Shown: piece by piece, positions 40,928 through 52,534 of the stretch
Layout of the letters: each line of letters begins with the position of its first letter
Position numbering within the stretch: the first letter of the stretch is position 1
Origin: Sisyra terminalis
Lineage: Eukaryota > Arthropoda > Insecta > Neuroptera > Sisyridae
Length of the DNA stretch: 64,000 nt
Assembly (NCBI GenBank): GCA_958496175.1
Contig: OY292274.1
Span: 45,952,630-46,016,629, forward strand
Direction: 5' to 3'
The notes under the pieces: model-generated
What the model saw: the letters and a program-made list of their open reading frames with translations, nothing else
Told to the model about the DNA's origin: nothing
Databases searched by the model: none
Translations under genes and position numbers: made by a program

Positions 40928-42130
40928 TAACTTCCATCAAGTTAGCACTATACTTTTGGAATTTTAAAAAAATAATTACGAAATATTTTAAAGCTTTTTG
41001 TCTTTCAAGAGGTTTGGAATAAGTAATTTTTGCTCGCATATTTTCCAGGAAAACCCTATGTAATGTTAATTTGACGTCTTTTGACGTCTCTTTGAAGATT
41101 CGATTTTGTTTCGCCATTAATTGATGTTTTTTGTTGTTCGCGAGTTTCGAAAGAAAAATTTTCAAAGCTGTATACTTTCCCGGAAAAAGCCGTTTGAAGA
41201 AATTACTCGCTTGGGTAATTTTTCAAATATTGATATTTCGAAAATATTTTTGCATAATTAATTGGTGTTTATACAATATATAAAATATATTATGCTCCAA
41301 TTTATGTAGTATAATTTAAAATAATAATATATGAAAAAATCATACCATAAACATAAATTTGAACAGAAATTCAAACAAAAATATTTGTGACGTATTGCCC
41401 AAATACGTATTTCGATTGCCAAACAATCTTACTCAGTGGTTATCAAGTAGTTTTGACCGCTCTATGACTGCTTTGTGATGATTCACAAATACAAATTGGA
41501 TATTATATATTGGACCACAATATATTTTATATATTGTATAAACAGTGTAACTGTTCAAACCCAGCGAAAAAATCTTATTTAATCATTAATTGGTGTTTTT
41601 TTGTCGATTGAGAGTTCCGAAAGAAAAAAATTCATAGGTTGTGTCTACTTGGACTACACGGTATGAAGAAAAAGCTCGATTTGGGTCATTTTTCAGTTAT
41701 TGATTTTTTAATAATTATCATTAATTGGTGTTTTTTTGTTTTTCGAAAGTTCTGAAAGAAATAATTTCTTTACTCGCATATATAATATTCGTCCCTTGCT
41801 TTCATAAGTTTTAAAGCTTCAATATTAGAGAAATGTACAAATAGTGCTTTTTCTTTAAATAGCATTTCCCGGGAAAATATGCAAGCGAATAAAAATTGTT
41901 TCTTGCTGAATTCTTTAGCACCCCTTTAACACCAATTAATGGTGCTATTTTTTTTTTAATAATTATAATAAAGCTCTAAGCGTCAAGTTATGTCACTACA
42001 TAGGATTTCCTGAAAAAAATGCAAGTGGATTTTTTTCCCCAAGAATTCTTGAACGACAAAGAAACACCAAAATATTTCGTAGTTATTTTTTCCAAATTCC
42101 GAAAGTGTAGTGCTAACTTGATGGAGGTTA
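40928..42130. repeat. Inverted array of degenerate ~120-130-bp units
   Basis: The outer arms (40928-41060 and 42000-42130) are inverted repeats sharing TCCATCAAGTTAGCACTA and CGAAATATTTT. Between them, units carrying ATTAATTGGTGTTTTTTTG and TTCCGAAAGAAA recur (about 41110, 41585, 41716), with an inverted one near 41930. TTTTCCCGGGAAA-like palindromes also recur. A Penelope-like terminus (41270) is inserted in one unit. No coding content and no class assigned. Confidence 0.65.
41267..41584. mobile_element. Penelope-like terminus, family D copy 3
   Basis: It matches the left arm of 8502-8995, then the short 3' tail (CAGTGTAACTGTTCAAACCC); most of the right arm is missing. The direct repeat ATTAATTGGTGTTT (41257-41270, 41585-41598) flanks it, though part may belong to the element end. 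The hammerhead core is damaged (CTGAGTA instead of CTGANGA, minus strand near 41430). Confidence 0.72.
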
Positions 42131-43049
42131 TTTTCTATTGCTTTCAATAAAAGAATAGAATAGACATTGAAAAGCTTTTATTAGATTGCTTCCTCTTTAG
42201 AATATTTTAAATCAGAACAACAGATCTAATAGCAAAAACCAATTAATTATTAAAGCGAACTCTCATTTTTCGGTTAGATTTGTTTACACTTTGATCCCAG
42301 CAGTAAATATGTGGAAATTAAATATATCTTAAAATAAATCTATAAAAAATTTCGATTTTCCAGGTCGTAAAAAATATAAATAAGGTTTAAATACTTAAAG
42401 TCGCAGAATAATAAGTTAAAAATAAAATGAATTTTTCTGATAGTCATTGGCATATCTAGGGTGGGGCAGGTTACGCGTATGTTCTGGGCATCATTTAAAC
42501 CGGGTGCAAAATTAAAAACAAATCAATAGTAATAATAAAATTTGACCTTCATACTTGAATCGTATTAATTGACTAATTCACTCGAATCACTTTCTCGAAT
42601 CATTTCCTCTACTGAATCACTCGACTCATTCACTCGACGGTTTCACTATTCTTTACCACTTATATTAAATGACTTGCCTCAATAACTCGACTTGCACGCC
42701 ATGGACTTTCTCTACTAATTTGTTCTCATTACTCTTATCTGATAATTTTTTTCATACGGAAGGTTAGAAATAGGTAGTTAAAAATATTCTTTATTGTATT
42801 GAACATACATTTATTTTATTAAGAAAGAGAATTTAGTTTTATGCATACCCAAAGAGACACTATGGTAATCATGGTCCTGCTGATGGTACCATATTCTATA
42901 TATACCATATATCATAAACAAATTATATTGTTCTTTAACTGCTTCTTTTTTTTGGCTGTTTTTCGTTTCTTTATGATTGTTAAGTTCTTGGTTAACTGAT
43001 AAGGTTAAATAAAATCTATAAACAGATCAAAACTGCAGTCTTAGTTGTG
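42131..43049. other. Intergenic stretch with a hAT end fragment
   Basis: 42446-42530 (ATTGGCATATCTAGGGTGGG, then CATTTAAACCGGGTGC) looks like one end of another hAT family. I found no matching second end. 42540-42720 has many short ACTCGAATCA-like words. Confidence 0.4.
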
Positions 43050-43260
43050 TAATAAAATTTACAAAAAGTAAACTATAAACATAAATTTGTTTTAAAATTC
43101 AAGCAGAATGTATTTATGTCGTATTGTCCCCGATTTGTATTTTGATTGCCAAGCAATCTCATATGTAATCATGAAGTAGGCTTGGATCTCTCCATAACTG
43201 TCATGTAATGAGTCAGAAAGTAATCACGGATTGATTTCAATTTATATGTGTAGCATTTAT
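43050..43260 (-). repeat. Penelope-like terminus, family D copy 4
   Basis: It shares AAACTATAAACATAAATTTG and GATTGCCAAGCAATCT with the 8502 and 11199 copies. On the minus strand it directly follows a GIY-YIG-like coding tail, which is what identifies family D as a Penelope terminus. Confidence 0.65.
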
Positions 43261-43269
43261 CTTTTTGCG

Positions 43270-43525
43270 ATGTAGTTGTGGTGGCGGTGATGTTTCCATC
43301 ATTTTCGACTTCTGCTTCGTTTCCCAAATTCTTTGTGGGTAGCTCGAAAAGTTATGAACTTTGGATTGATCTATTCTTCCAGTTCATTTGCTGCATCCAA
43401 TTTTTTTGTATGGTGAATATTTTTAGAAGCCTGACTTCTGTAAATATATACTCCGTTTCTATTGTATGTTCTGCCAAGATATTTCCACTCGCAAATATTT
43501 TATATCCACCTGATGTTCGTTATAT
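43270..43525 (-). pseudogene. Probable Penelope-like GIY-YIG endonuclease C-terminal fragment
   Basis: The minus-strand translation includes ASGNILAEHTIETEYIFTEV, then LLKIFTIQKNWMQQMN. The pattern (AEHxIxTxHxFxxxxxLxILxxxKKGxxLNxLE) resembles the end of Penelope GIY-YIG domains. The GIY and YIG motifs are not visible, so this is only the tail and is tentative. A terminus repeat follows at 43260-43050. Confidence 0.5.
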
Positions 43526-46500
43526 CTAATTCCTATTTGTCATCTACTTAGCAGACGTAGCTTTTATCATAGTCAGGACTAATTTCTATCCTGTACAGGA
43601 CTATTCTGTACTAACCATTATCGAAGTGACCACGCTTCCCAACATTTACCACTCCTCCACTACGGTGCCTGACGAAGATAGGTTTTGTATAACACCTGAA
43701 GTAAGAACTATTTTATTTTGGGTCCATATTTTTGATTGGGTTTAACTTTTTTGTAGAAATTTTATTTATTACGCTTATTAGCAATTAGTGTGACCAAAAA
43801 TCATGTTTACTAAAAAATAAATTTTAACCATCAAATTAATTAAACATCTTCTTAGTTATAGTGAGCAGAATTGTTTAATATTTAATTGAAAGCCCGTTTA
43901 CTGATATTTAAGTTCCCATTCTGCCCAGTATGCTGTCTATGTAGGGCAATACCGTCTGCTGTATTTGTGGATGATGATTCCATACGTGAATATTTTTCTA
44001 AGGGCTATTTTTCTGTTGTGACCACCTCTTTAGCTACATTTTTTCTTCAACGGCTTCCAAATATTTTCAATGGGTTTCAAATCAAGGCTATTATCTTAAA
44101 GTAGGGTAATTGGGATAATAAACAAGGTTTTACCCTTATCCAAAAAATATATTTCTGAAAAATCAATACCACTTTTTATAATGTAAAAAGTAAACAATAT
44201 TAAATTTAATTTAGTAGAATATGTATATTGAGTATAAAATCTTAAGTGCGTCTAATAATATGGTCAGGAACTGTAGTAGACTATTTGATTGTTAGAAATT
44301 CTTTGAATTTAGTTACTTATAGTTGCAACTCAATATTGGCGATATACTTGTAAAAGTGTAAAAGACTAGATGTCTGAAATATGATTATTTATTCTTTTAT
44401 AATGGATGAGTTACTAATGATAATATTTTTTATCCTTCTGTAAAATGCATATATTTAATTGTTTACAACTATATCATCAATTAACTTTAAAGGTTCCCGA
44501 TTATTTCCTTGAATTCGATTCCTCCATTATCTAATTACTCGAATATTGATAGTATTTCGAATATTACGAAAAAAAACAACACCAGAATTACAAAAACTAT
44601 AATCGGCATGGATAAATATTAAAAATAAATTTTATTTAATAATTGATATGCCTAAAATCATAAAATTTTATAAAAAATAGACTATGTGCCAGCAAACTTT
44701 TTATAGTTTTAAGGGCTATTAACTCGATGAATTTTTTAATTTTTATAAATATTAACCTTCGATTACAGATATTTTTCATGTTTCTATAAAAAGTTGCAAT
44801 ATTTAGTGCAACTTTTATTTTTTTATGAATTTTTGAACAAAAGTTAGTATTAAATCTATTTTTATAGCATTAATTATAAAATTTTTTAGCCTCAAACTAA
44901 ATAAGTGTACTTGGTTGATTAAAAATCAAATAAAAATCAACTGGTTAGTTGGGAGTTGAAAAATTTATGCAAATTTTCTAAAATGAATATTTTATATTTT
45001 AACAAAAATATTACGATATTTTTTCATGTTTTTATTTTTAAAGGAAGGAAATATCTATATGCTATCATACCAAAAACAAATCACAATCACTTAGTTGATT
45101 GAGTTATATTTATATTTTTGAAACTCAGAGCGACGAAATGACGCTCTTCCGATATTGAATTTAAATATAAATCCTCTTAATAAATGACTGACGCAATTGA
45201 ATTGAATTAAATATTTATTAGTTAAATATAGACTGTTAGACGAACGAAAAAAAAAACAATCGCATAATTTTCACTTGAATGCTAAGCAAAGAAATAGATT
45301 CACCTTGTTTTCGGTTCACTTATTACAAAATCATAATATAAAACTAATCTTTTTTTTTTGACTGTCAACTGTTAAGCACACATCCATTTTATTTTGCAAA
45401 ATATTTCCAAATTTAACGTTCATTTGTCCTCTAAATCAAATGGGAAACAAAAAAAAAGTTGTGAAAACCTCGTATTATATTTTATTAAGTCTTAAATTGC
45501 TTCACTTCATCGCCATTCAGTTTTTGCAAATTTCGCTTTTTAGAGTTCCGTAACGATTTGGAACAATTCGAATAGTTTGGCATTAATCGAAAGAACCAGT
45601 AAGAACGCTTCAATGCAAAATGGAAGTTTTAGGTATTTGCAAAATCAAATATTTTCATAGACTTTTTGTATTAATTACACTATAAAAATCAAAAACCTTT
45701 TAAAAATAACAAAATTCTGTCCTATTTGGTACTTTTAAAACAATAGTTTCTATTTGGATTGAAAAACTGTAAAAAGCACGTATAACATTGACACCTGTTC
45801 TATTTTATACTTTTCCAATCCTCAAACTTCGACAAGTATAAGTGATGTCATGTTTTCCGATAAGGTCTTTAATCTTTGACCCTTATACTACCAAAGTTCT
45901 GCACTCCAGTAAAACATGAAAGAATTTCGTCTCGTGCCTAGAAAAACCAACACATCAAAGGGTCCCTAATAGTACTTCAATTGTAGGCAAATGTTTTCAC
46001 AAACTAAATGGTTGTATGGTAATATTCCAGAGCAGTCTTAATCCTTATCGGGTGTAATTTTTCTAATGCTTAGTAGTAGTGCTTTAGTTTTCTAAAGTTT
46101 AGTAAAGATTATACTGATACAGTTTTTAATGTCATTTTCAGGAGGCACCGATTATTCCTTTGGTAAATTAAGAAGTAAACAGTTTTCGTGGTAATTTCCT
46201 CAACGCCCCTCCCCTCCAACATCACAGTAAATTTTGAGTTAAGGTTATAAAATTTGTGTTTTTGCCAATTATAACCACGTAAAATAAGGAATTTGTACGT
46301 AAAAAGTCGACATAATTTTTTTAAAGTGGTACCAAATAATAACAGAAAGATAAAAATGAAAATCGTAGAGGATATCCATCAACGAGTAAATCAATATGAC
46401 TCTAGTACTCAAATGCTCTAAATTCTGTCGGTTAGTTAACCGTTAGATAAACCAGATACCTTTTAGAGTTGTTTTTTTATAACGACAAGTGAACCAATCA

Positions 46501-46929
46501 AAAACTCACCGTAACTGAAAAAACAGATCATGACAAAACCATACACTAAACAGTTGAGATATATCGTATATATATATAGGAAAAAAGACAAATGAAATTG
46601 AACTTAAAGGACATACATATGATATACCTATTCTGTTTTGTCTTTGCTCTGTTTTGTCATGTAATTACTTTTGCTTATACAGTAGTTTCAGTATTTTGTG
46701 TAATTTTATTGATAAATATTTGCTTAATCTGAATATGATTCTATTCATACAGCAATACGTTTTTCTTGTGCTTCTTAGTCATTATCTTAATCAATCTATG
46801 AACTCTGATTTGATCATTTGTTACAGAACCCTAAAAAACAAGCGCGTAGCGCTCGAACCCACACACCGCGACACGCAATTGTTTTTCTTTTCATTTTGGA
46901 ATGACCAAAAAGCCTCTGAATAATTCGCG
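43526..46929. other. Intergenic stretch upstream of myofilin
   Basis: No supported gene. A weak hammerhead-like string (CTGACGA, AGGT...ACCT, GAAG) lies at about 43673-43706. The rest is AT-rich, with isolated frames of 70-89 codons. Confidence 0.4.
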
Positions 46930-47012
46930 CCTCTCATTCACCGCCCGCCCCCATCTTCCTCCCGTTTATTTAACTGTATCTCCAATAAGTACGTCGAATT
47001 TTCCGAAGCTTA
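46930..47012 (+). promoter_or_regulatory. Mf: Putative myofilin core promoter region
   Basis: A local C-rich stretch (CACCGCCCGCCCCCATCTTC near 46940) and a TATA-like GTTTATTTAAC lie just upstream of a transcript-like leader that ends in a strong splice donor. The start site cannot be fixed from sequence; it should lie near 47000-47030. Confidence 0.4.
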
Positions 47013-47162
47013 GACAGACATCAAGTCAAATTGAACGGCGAACGTTTAAAGTTGAAAACGAAATCGAAAATTTTTGAAAAATCAAGTGCATTTCTTTTGT
47101 GTTGCATCATCTCTGAGTGATATACAGTGCATTTAGTGCAACAATAAGCTCAACCTAAAACG
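47013..47162 (+). other. Mf: Putative myofilin 5' UTR exon
   Basis: A leader-like stretch ends in ACG|GTAAGG (GT at 47163-47164). The next strong acceptor in the gene is TTTTTTGCAG at 52405-52414, immediately before the ATG exon, giving a 5252-bp first intron. No ATG-initiated frame of note is present. The 5' boundary is approximate. Confidence 0.5.
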
Positions 47163-47775
47163 GTAAGGAGCTTTTTATGTTATTTGTAACAATTGATTGG
47201 AGGTTTTGTTTCATAAGCAACATATTTGTTTTCAATAGTTTGAAACTCTACAAATTTATATTAAAATAAATGACGATATTAAGCTCTATTTATTAAAACT
47301 TTGGTTTATTCTTCTTTAAGCAAGAGGAAAAACTTGAGTTTTGAAAATAGCAAATGGTGGTTTGTTTTCAAAAGATAAGCTTTCTATTTTCAATTGTTTT
47401 AAAAATAAACGCTGATATTTTTAATACTTCCCCTCGTTTTTAATTGGACTCAACTAGAAAAATTAAATACTTATATTTGAAAAAAATGATAATTAAAGTT
47501 TAATTTTTAATTTTTAATAAAGAGTCTTATTTTTCATACTCCATTTTCATTTTGAATGTTTAAGATATTTGTTTCAAAACTTAGTTGTTCTTTTGGCAAA
47601 GAAATCTCGATTTCTTAAAAGCTAGAAAGCTTTGTTTTAAGCATTCTAACATTTGTGTGTTTTAAACAGTATGACCTCAAAGTTTCCAATTGGCTCTTAT
47701 TCTCATTTTTCCTGATATATTAATGTTTTCATTGAAACCAATTTTATTTATGTTTTCCAAATTAATCTCTATGGT

Positions 47776-48203
47776 ATAAAGTAACGAGTTATTATGATTA
47801 ATAATATGGTTTACTTCGAGTTACGTATATGAATTTTTAAGCTCAGTGTAGTTCTAAAGTTTCGTAACCATAGCAAATTGAAAATATCAAAAGTTGAAAA
47901 AAATTATATCATAAACCAGGAAAAAAGATAAAATAGATATTTGCTTTTAACAATGTTATTCCTATGGTCTAATCTCTTTAATATCTCTTTAATCTCTCTG
48001 GTTTAAAATAACGAGTTATTATTATTAATACTATGGTTTACTTCGAGTTACATATATGAATTTTTAAGCTCAGTGTAGTTCTAAAGTTTTGTAATCATAG
48101 CAAATTGAAGACATCAAAAATTGAAAGAAAATTACATCATAGAACTGGAAATAAGATAAAATAGAAATTTGCTTTTAACATTGTGATTCCCTTGTGTTGA
48201 GAC
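47776..48203. repeat. Tandem duplication, two ~227-bp units
   Basis: ACGAGTTATTAT recurs at 47784 and 48011. About 200 bp after each copy align closely (GGTTTACTTCGAGTTAC, TTTTTAAGCTCAGTGTAGTT). It lies in the first intron of myofilin. The close similarity points to a fairly young duplication. Confidence 0.85.
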
Positions 48204-48529
48204 TTGTTTTTCTCAGTCTTCAATTGTTTCAAAGCAAAAAAAAATGAACTTGTCCTTCATTTTATTTTATGTAAACAATTCTTTCCTCCGTTTTTCTACG
48301 CCCATTTCACCTAATTCCCATCATTCCTTAAAAAAAACGGGATAATTTTGTCTGTGGAACGACGTTAACGCCACATTAGACGTTTTGTAAATTGGGCCTC
48401 GCGTAACGATCACCGTAAGATTGTGTCATAACATACACTTTTTAAGCGCTTCAAAAGTTATATTTGCAACAAGTGTGACTATTGCGACTAGAATCCCGCG
48501 GGATTCATTCGGGATTCGCGGGTGTGAGA

Positions 48530-48790
48530 AAGAGCAAAAGTCGGCGCGGGGGAACCAACGTGGAATAACATATAATATTACGAAGGCGGCTAAATTTGAT
48601 GCGGATTTCGCATATTGGTGGGGTACACGTTAACGGGATGAAACGGTATTTGGAGGAGAGGGTGGTAATGGGACGGGTGGTCGGGAGCGAAGGGGAAGCA
48701 GGACGACGACGGCTGTCGTCGTTAGGCCTCGCAGTCAGTGCCGCAACCGCTCACCGACCACACCGTCTTCGAGAGCTCTCTCATTTTTAG
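48530..48790 (+). promoter_or_regulatory. GC-rich island, possible alternative myofilin promoter and leader exon
   Basis: It stands out from the AT-rich intron. An initiator-like CGCAGTCAGTGC (48730) is followed about 55 bp later by TTTTTAG|GTAGGC (GT at 48791), a usable donor. It could be a second first exon splicing to 52415, or a conserved enhancer. This is inference only. Confidence 0.3.
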
Positions 48791-49762
48791 GTAGGCCCAA
48801 ACAAAAAAGTGCTTTTTTGGAAAAAAATTTATTCATTTACAAAATCATCAACTTTCCCTTGTTTCAATTAACCAATCCTGCGATTAATAATAAAAAATAA
48901 AAATCATTTTCATCTGGTTTGTTTTTCATTTAATTTTCCCTCAACTCCATCATTTGTTTTTTTCGATGATCCAAATGGTGAGATTTTTGGTCGATTATTT
49001 CGATCGATATTGAATGACGACGTAAAAGCTCTTTCCCTCTCCATCGGCGTCATTACCGTCATCGTTTTCGCGACGACTAACCGTGTTAGGCATTTTGTGA
49101 AAAACAAGTGAGCATCGTTGTGGCGTCAGCGTCGGCGTCGTCGTCGATTGTTTTTTTTTTCTTCAGTGAGCATATGTGGATGTGTATGTGCTAAATATGA
49201 GATTGAGCCAAGCTCACCAACATTTGCTGGGGGCCTCTTCTCTATATTTAAGCCCCATCACACATACATACAATCCCGGACCGAAATTCGATGATCGAAA
49301 TCTTCGATAATTGTCTCACAAATTCGTTCACTTGCCACCAACAGGTGTGAATTGAAAATGTCGCAATGCAAAAATTCCATCCTGACGCCGAAGAGAATTT
49401 CGACCAGGTGAAAAGCGAAATGAAGAGATTGTACCAAAGAAGACGCCAAATCTAGGACGGCATAAATTTAGACGAAGAATTAATTCATTTCGGATTTCTA
49501 TTATTGTTCGATCTTTCTCAATTGAATGGCTTATAAATATTTTGCCACTGTAGATACCTACGGAACTTCGAACCAATTGAATTGTTGCATTTAGTGTGCC
49601 CCATTTTTTTTTTAAATTTCGAATAGAGCTTTATATAAACCCAAACAAAAATATCCATTTTTTGAGTTTTCCAAATAAAGCATTACTAAATCTTTTACAT
49701 TCAACCCTTACTTTTTAACGTTGATAAGTATTTTATTTATTTCCGAGTCACAATAAATTAAT

Positions 49763-49920
49763 GGATAATAATAAATGTCTTATGAGACTCAATTTTTTCT
49801 TTATTACGACGCGTTTCAACAGTTTTTGAAAATAATCATTACCTGATGATGACAGTCAAAAGCTGTTGAAACGCGTCGTAATAAAGAAGAAATTGAGTCA
49901 TAAGACATATATTATTATCC
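49763..49920. repeat. Inverted repeat with hammerhead-like core
   Basis: Arms of about 60 bp (GGATAATAATA ... TTATTACGACGCGTTTCAAC and complement) surround a centre containing CTGATGA (49843-49849), an extra T, helix II GACAG/CTGTT with loop TCAAAAG, and GAAAC (49868-49872). It resembles Penelope-type termini. The long arm pairing would extend helix III. No intact helix I was found. Confidence 0.6.
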
Positions 49921-50267
49921 TTATTTTTTGTCCTTTTTAAGATATTTAAAGCAAAAAATCCATAATTATACATTTCTGTTTAAATGAAATTCTTTTTTTA
50001 ACAAAGTTTTTATAATATTGAAAAAAAATATGAGTAAAAAATCAATTTTAATGGTAAAAACTCAATTTTTAATGAGTTTATTTGATTCTTTATCAAATAG
50101 AAATTTTGTTTCATTTTTTTCTTATTCTTAAAGTTAAGTTTTAGTTTAAATTATAGAGGAAAATAAAAATTTTCTGCTTTTTACGCTATAATTTTGTTTT
50201 TTAAATTTAAGATGATATTTTCCACAAAAAATATTTTCTTTTTGTTTCAACAATTTTTTCATTTAAG

Positions 50268-50476
50268 TCTACTGGTGGCCGAGGGATTTAGACTCTAGGT
50301 AACCACTCCAAAACTGTAAGGTTTAGGGTTCGATCCTTGTATCGAGCAAATTTTTGATATTTTTCGATTACTGATTTTTATTAGCCCTAGAGTCGCTAAA
50401 GGCCTTAGTAGCTATATAGCGACCACTAAATAACGATTAAGTGAAATAAGCGACGGTAAATAACAATTAAAAAAAA
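50268..50476 (+). repeat. tRNA-derived SINE, copy 3
   Basis: A-box region GTGGCCGAGGGATTTA (50275-50290), B box GGTTCGATCC (50327-50336), then TCGAGCAAATTTTTGATA and the shared tail. Part of the tail (AGCGACC/GGTAAATAACNATT) is duplicated. It lies in the first myofilin intron. Confidence 0.85.
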
Positions 50477-51034
50477 GCTTTCATTAATTACCGAATTTTA
50501 CCGACATTAATTCTTGAGTACTACTTTACTTTTTGGTTTTAAACTCCATAAAGTTCTACTTTCTCATAAAATGTATTTTTACTACAATTTTTTTTTAGTT
50601 TATTCTATTTATTTTTGGAAAGTATATGTGTAATAGTTTTCATAAACTATTACTTTAAAACTTTAAAATTTATTATTTTTTTCTAAATTAAGTTCAAATT
50701 ATTTTAACCCTTTTCCATAACCAAGCCTTATGTTTTGACATCTAGAAATATTTTCCCTTTATTTAAAATTAATTTTTTCTTCATTCATTCTAATTGTTTC
50801 CATTTAAACAAAAACCACCACCTAAAACAAAACTACAGAAAAAAATTGGGAAAACTAATTTTCCTATATGGACTAATAAACGAAACATTAAGTGTACTAG
50901 GTTTTTGGTAAAATAGTAAAATATTTTTCTTCTATTGTAAAATTTATTTAAAATTCAAGATTTCTCTAAAACGAAGTTTATCTTAAAAAAAGATATTACA
51001 TTTTTTTTAAATTTTGTATTTAAAGCATTTTACG

Positions 51035-51435
51035 TAATTGAATCGTTGAAATAATTAGGTGATTGCTTTTTGTTTTATGAAAAACAATCACTCAAAGTGT
51101 GGTTGTTTAAAACAAATGAAGCGTGATGGAGAAAAAATATTTCAAAATGGCGAAATAGATACTAAAAACATAAGAATTGCAGCAGAGGATAATCATGGAT
51201 AATGCTTGTTTTCATGAAAATTTCTATTGTTGAATCTCTAGAAAAACGCGAAATTTTCCAATAGGATGGACATTTTTTAAAACTCTTTAATAAGTTGTGA
51301 ATCAAATACGGTTGTTTGGCCATTTTGAAATATTTTTTCTCCATCACGCTTCATTTGTTTTTAACAACCACATTTGCAGTGATTGTTTTTCATAAAACAA
51401 AAACCAATCACCTAATTATTCCAACGATTCAATTA
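51035..51435. mobile_element. MITE with ~118-bp terminal inverted repeats
   Basis: The arms TAATTGAATCGTTGAAATAA (51035) and its complement ending at 51435 pair over about 118 bp, with a unique centre of about 165 bp. The flanks CATTTTACG and CATTTTGGC are a possible worn 8-9-bp target duplication. It lies in the first myofilin intron. Confidence 0.8.
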
Positions 51436-52414
51436 CATTTTGGCAAAACATAATAAGTTCGTTTGTTCATTCGTTTTCTTGGCTTTGATTTTGCGCCAAT
51501 TTTTTTTCAAAATTCACAGATTTTTACTAAAACAAACGCAGAAGAAAGTCAAGTAGGCGTCCCATCCTCATTTCAACACGTTTTTCATATCGCTTATTTA
51601 ATATTATTTAAGTTTATAATGAATTTATGAATGAGCTAATAGTTACGTAATCGATGTAATATGTACACACATCGACACGAAATATTGGCGTCCAAGTTGA
51701 AAAAATTGCCAAAAAATTTCTACCTCCATCATCCCTGTCCCACTAGCGACATACCTCACCATACTGCGCCTCATTTCAGACACTCGAAGAGAGGGAAATA
51801 TTAACGGGAAAATCGCATGATCAACATTTCGTACAATTTTCTCGTTTCGGAGCTTTCGAAAAAAAAATGGCGTCGTGGTTAAGTGATCGCCTCGCGTGCG
51901 TCAAATCCAACAGCTATCTTTTGTTTATCACATTCATTTATTTTCTAACAATTGTTTTCATAGCCTACTACATTTCCTTAGTCATATAAAAAGCTCGTAC
52001 TAAGGTTAGTTTTCCCCTTACCCTCCACATCAAATTTTTGCCATTCACAAACCGAACTTGACGTTAATTGGAAGAGACGGGCAACGGAAGTTCATATAAC
52101 ATATTTAGAACTTAGAAATTATTCGTTCAAGGACAAACAAACCTTCAGAAAAAATCTATTTTTGAAAATCTAGAGCAAACATGTAGGTGGATTTCGTTTT
52201 GAGCATGCGCATAGCAGACTTTTAATTTTAAACACTTACTAAATCACGATCTAAATATAGATCAAATTCCAGCCATATGATATACTGTATACATATAGCT
52301 AAACTAATCACCAGTTAGCATAAAGGAAACAGAAAATTCCAACTTCTGTCAAATTAAATTCATCGTATATAATAAATTAGTAATTTGGAAGTAATACCTT
52401 TTTATTTTTTGCAG

Positions 52415-52534
52415 CGAACGAGCGATTAAGATAATCAGTCAAGATGTTCAAAAATCATTTAGAAATGATAGGCAGGAACGAGCCGGTGTCGAAAAAAGCC
52501 AAATTTTGGCAATCATATGTCCGATCCTTGAAAG
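52415..52534 (+). CDS. Mf: Myofilin, exon with start codon (CDS from 52444)
   Basis: Myofilin is a small protein of insect muscle thick filaments. After the acceptor TTTTTTGCAG there are 29 leader bases, then ATG at 52444 and 30 codons plus one base before the donor AAAG|GTAAGA (GT at 52535). The peptide MFKNHLEMIGRNEPVSKKAK continues with FWQSYVRSLKG. I recognise it from memory as the conserved N-terminus of insect myofilin; no search was run. Start choice: first ATG after the acceptor, with context AAGATG. Residues 1-30 come from this exon, and G31 is split with the next. The protein has no signal peptide or membrane segment and is basic here. The next coding exon is at 54778. Confidence 0.85.

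Noticed and set aside
43673..43706. Another hammerhead-like string (CTGACGA ... GAAG)
   Set aside because: The GAAA element is altered and helix II is only four pairs with a 10-nt loop; too weak to call.
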